The notes under the pieces: generated by a model
What the model saw: the letters and a program-made list of their open reading frames with translations, nothing else
Database searches by the model: none
What the model was told of the DNA's origin: nothing
Made by a program: the position numbers and the translations under genes
Shown: in pieces, positions 63,501 through 64,000 of the stretch
Position numbering within the stretch: the stretch's first letter is position 1
Layout: each line of letters starts with the position of its first letter
DNA from: Archivesica marissinica
Lineage: Eukaryota > Mollusca > Bivalvia > Venerida > Vesicomyidae
Length of the DNA: 64,000 nucleotides
Direction of reading: 5' to 3'
Assembly: GCA_014843695.1 (NCBI GenBank)
Contig: CM026400.1
Span: 32,369,500 to 32,433,499 of the forward strand

Positions 63501-64000
63501 TGATGGAGATGGCACTATGGCTGGGATGGTACTATTGATGGAGATGACACTATGGCGGGGATGGACTATCGACGGAGATGGCACTATAGTGGGGATGGTA
63601 CTATCGATGGAGATGGCACTATGGCGGGGATGGTACTATCGATGGAGATGGCACTATGGCAGGGATGGTACTATCGATGGAGATGGCACTATGGTGGGGA
63701 TGGTACTATCGACGGAGTTAGCACTATGGTGGGGATGGTACTATCGACGGAGTTAGCACTATGACGGGGATGGTACTATCGATGGAGATGGCACTATGGC
63801 GGGGATGGTACTATCGATGGAGATGGCACTATGGCGGGGATGGTACTATCGATGGAGATGGCACTATGGCGGGGATGGTACTATCGATGGAGATGGCACT
63901 AGGGCAGGGATGGTACTATCGATGGAGATGGCACTATGGCAGGGATGGTACTATCGATGGAGATGGCACTATGGTGGGGATGGTACTATCGACGGAGTTA
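60545..64000. repeat. 35-bp minisatellite, EVI5 upstream intron (continues past window)
   Basis: About 98 copies of a 35-bp unit (atggcactatggcggggatg then gtactatcgatggag), itself two related half-units of 17 and 18 bp. Long blocks repeat almost exactly: 61285-61872 reappears at 63169-63756 (offset 1884), and 61668-61880 at 62366-62578 (offset 698). It starts 50 bases upstream of exon 1 of the window. Confidence 0.95.

Noticed and set aside
60633..63764. Gly/Asp/Trp-rich repeat ORFs (GWYYRWRWHYG)
   Set aside because: 35-bp array translation; product changes frame each unit and there is no conserved flank.

Overview
This is a eukaryotic, almost certainly metazoan, genomic window. The likely host is a mollusc, probably a bivalve. 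The basis is spliced coding exons with GT/AG borders, several tRNA-headed SINE families of a type I associate with bivalve genomes, a LINE-type ORF1 remnant and TA-flanked MITEs. The species assignment is inference. There is no operon-like organisation, and three runs of exactly 1000 N (7256-8255, 39745-40744, 51923-52922) are placeholder assembly gaps of unknown true size. Tandem repeats dominate: about 22 kb, a third of the window, is one 39-bp minisatellite family.

Layout. 1-6741, 8256-14436 and 27765-36963 are the 39-bp family (38- and 39-bp variants mixed, all in one orientation). 6815-7255 and 18976-20036 hold a 73-bp satellite, the second copy inverted. 14535-15765 and 23832-24330 hold a 43-bp satellite, each time joined at the same sequence to the 3' end of a DDE/integrase-core gene: a 70-codon remnant at 15856-16085 and an intact 398-codon copy at 24408-25604. 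Between them lie TAGC-rich 10/11/16-bp arrays, a 60-bp array, SINEs, a (CAAT)n microsatellite and a 13-bp array. 26756-27722 is a large imperfect inverted repeat with a SINE inside. 37333-38368 is a frameshifted LINE-type ORF1 (coiled coil plus RRM) with no ORF2 nearby. 38769-43965 has more short arrays and a MITE family (CAGTCAAACCT termini, TA flanks), one member of which appears to have expanded internally into a 35-bp array.

The one host gene I can establish is on the minus strand from 60495 down to 44023: the C-terminal half of an EVI5/EVI5L-type protein (a TBC-domain Rab GTPase-activating protein; the TBC part would lie beyond 64000). Eight exons, all phase 0 where visible, encode the long coiled coil with repeated LREAE modules and a 196-residue acidic/Ser-rich tail ending in a stop. 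Exon lengths and order agree with my memory of vertebrate EVI5. Nearly every long intron is filled by its own unrelated minisatellite: 35-bp (60545-64000), two different 27-bp families (57838-60205), 116-bp (57040-57480), 12-bp (53796-55400) and 67-bp (46540-51922).

The very long open frames in the arrays arise because repeat periods are multiples of three or lack stops; I do not treat them as genes. The most interesting items are the minisatellite-packed EVI5 gene, the 12-bp array that keeps an exon reading frame open through an intron, the DDE gene that travels with a 43-bp satellite, and the MITE-to-minisatellite conversion.
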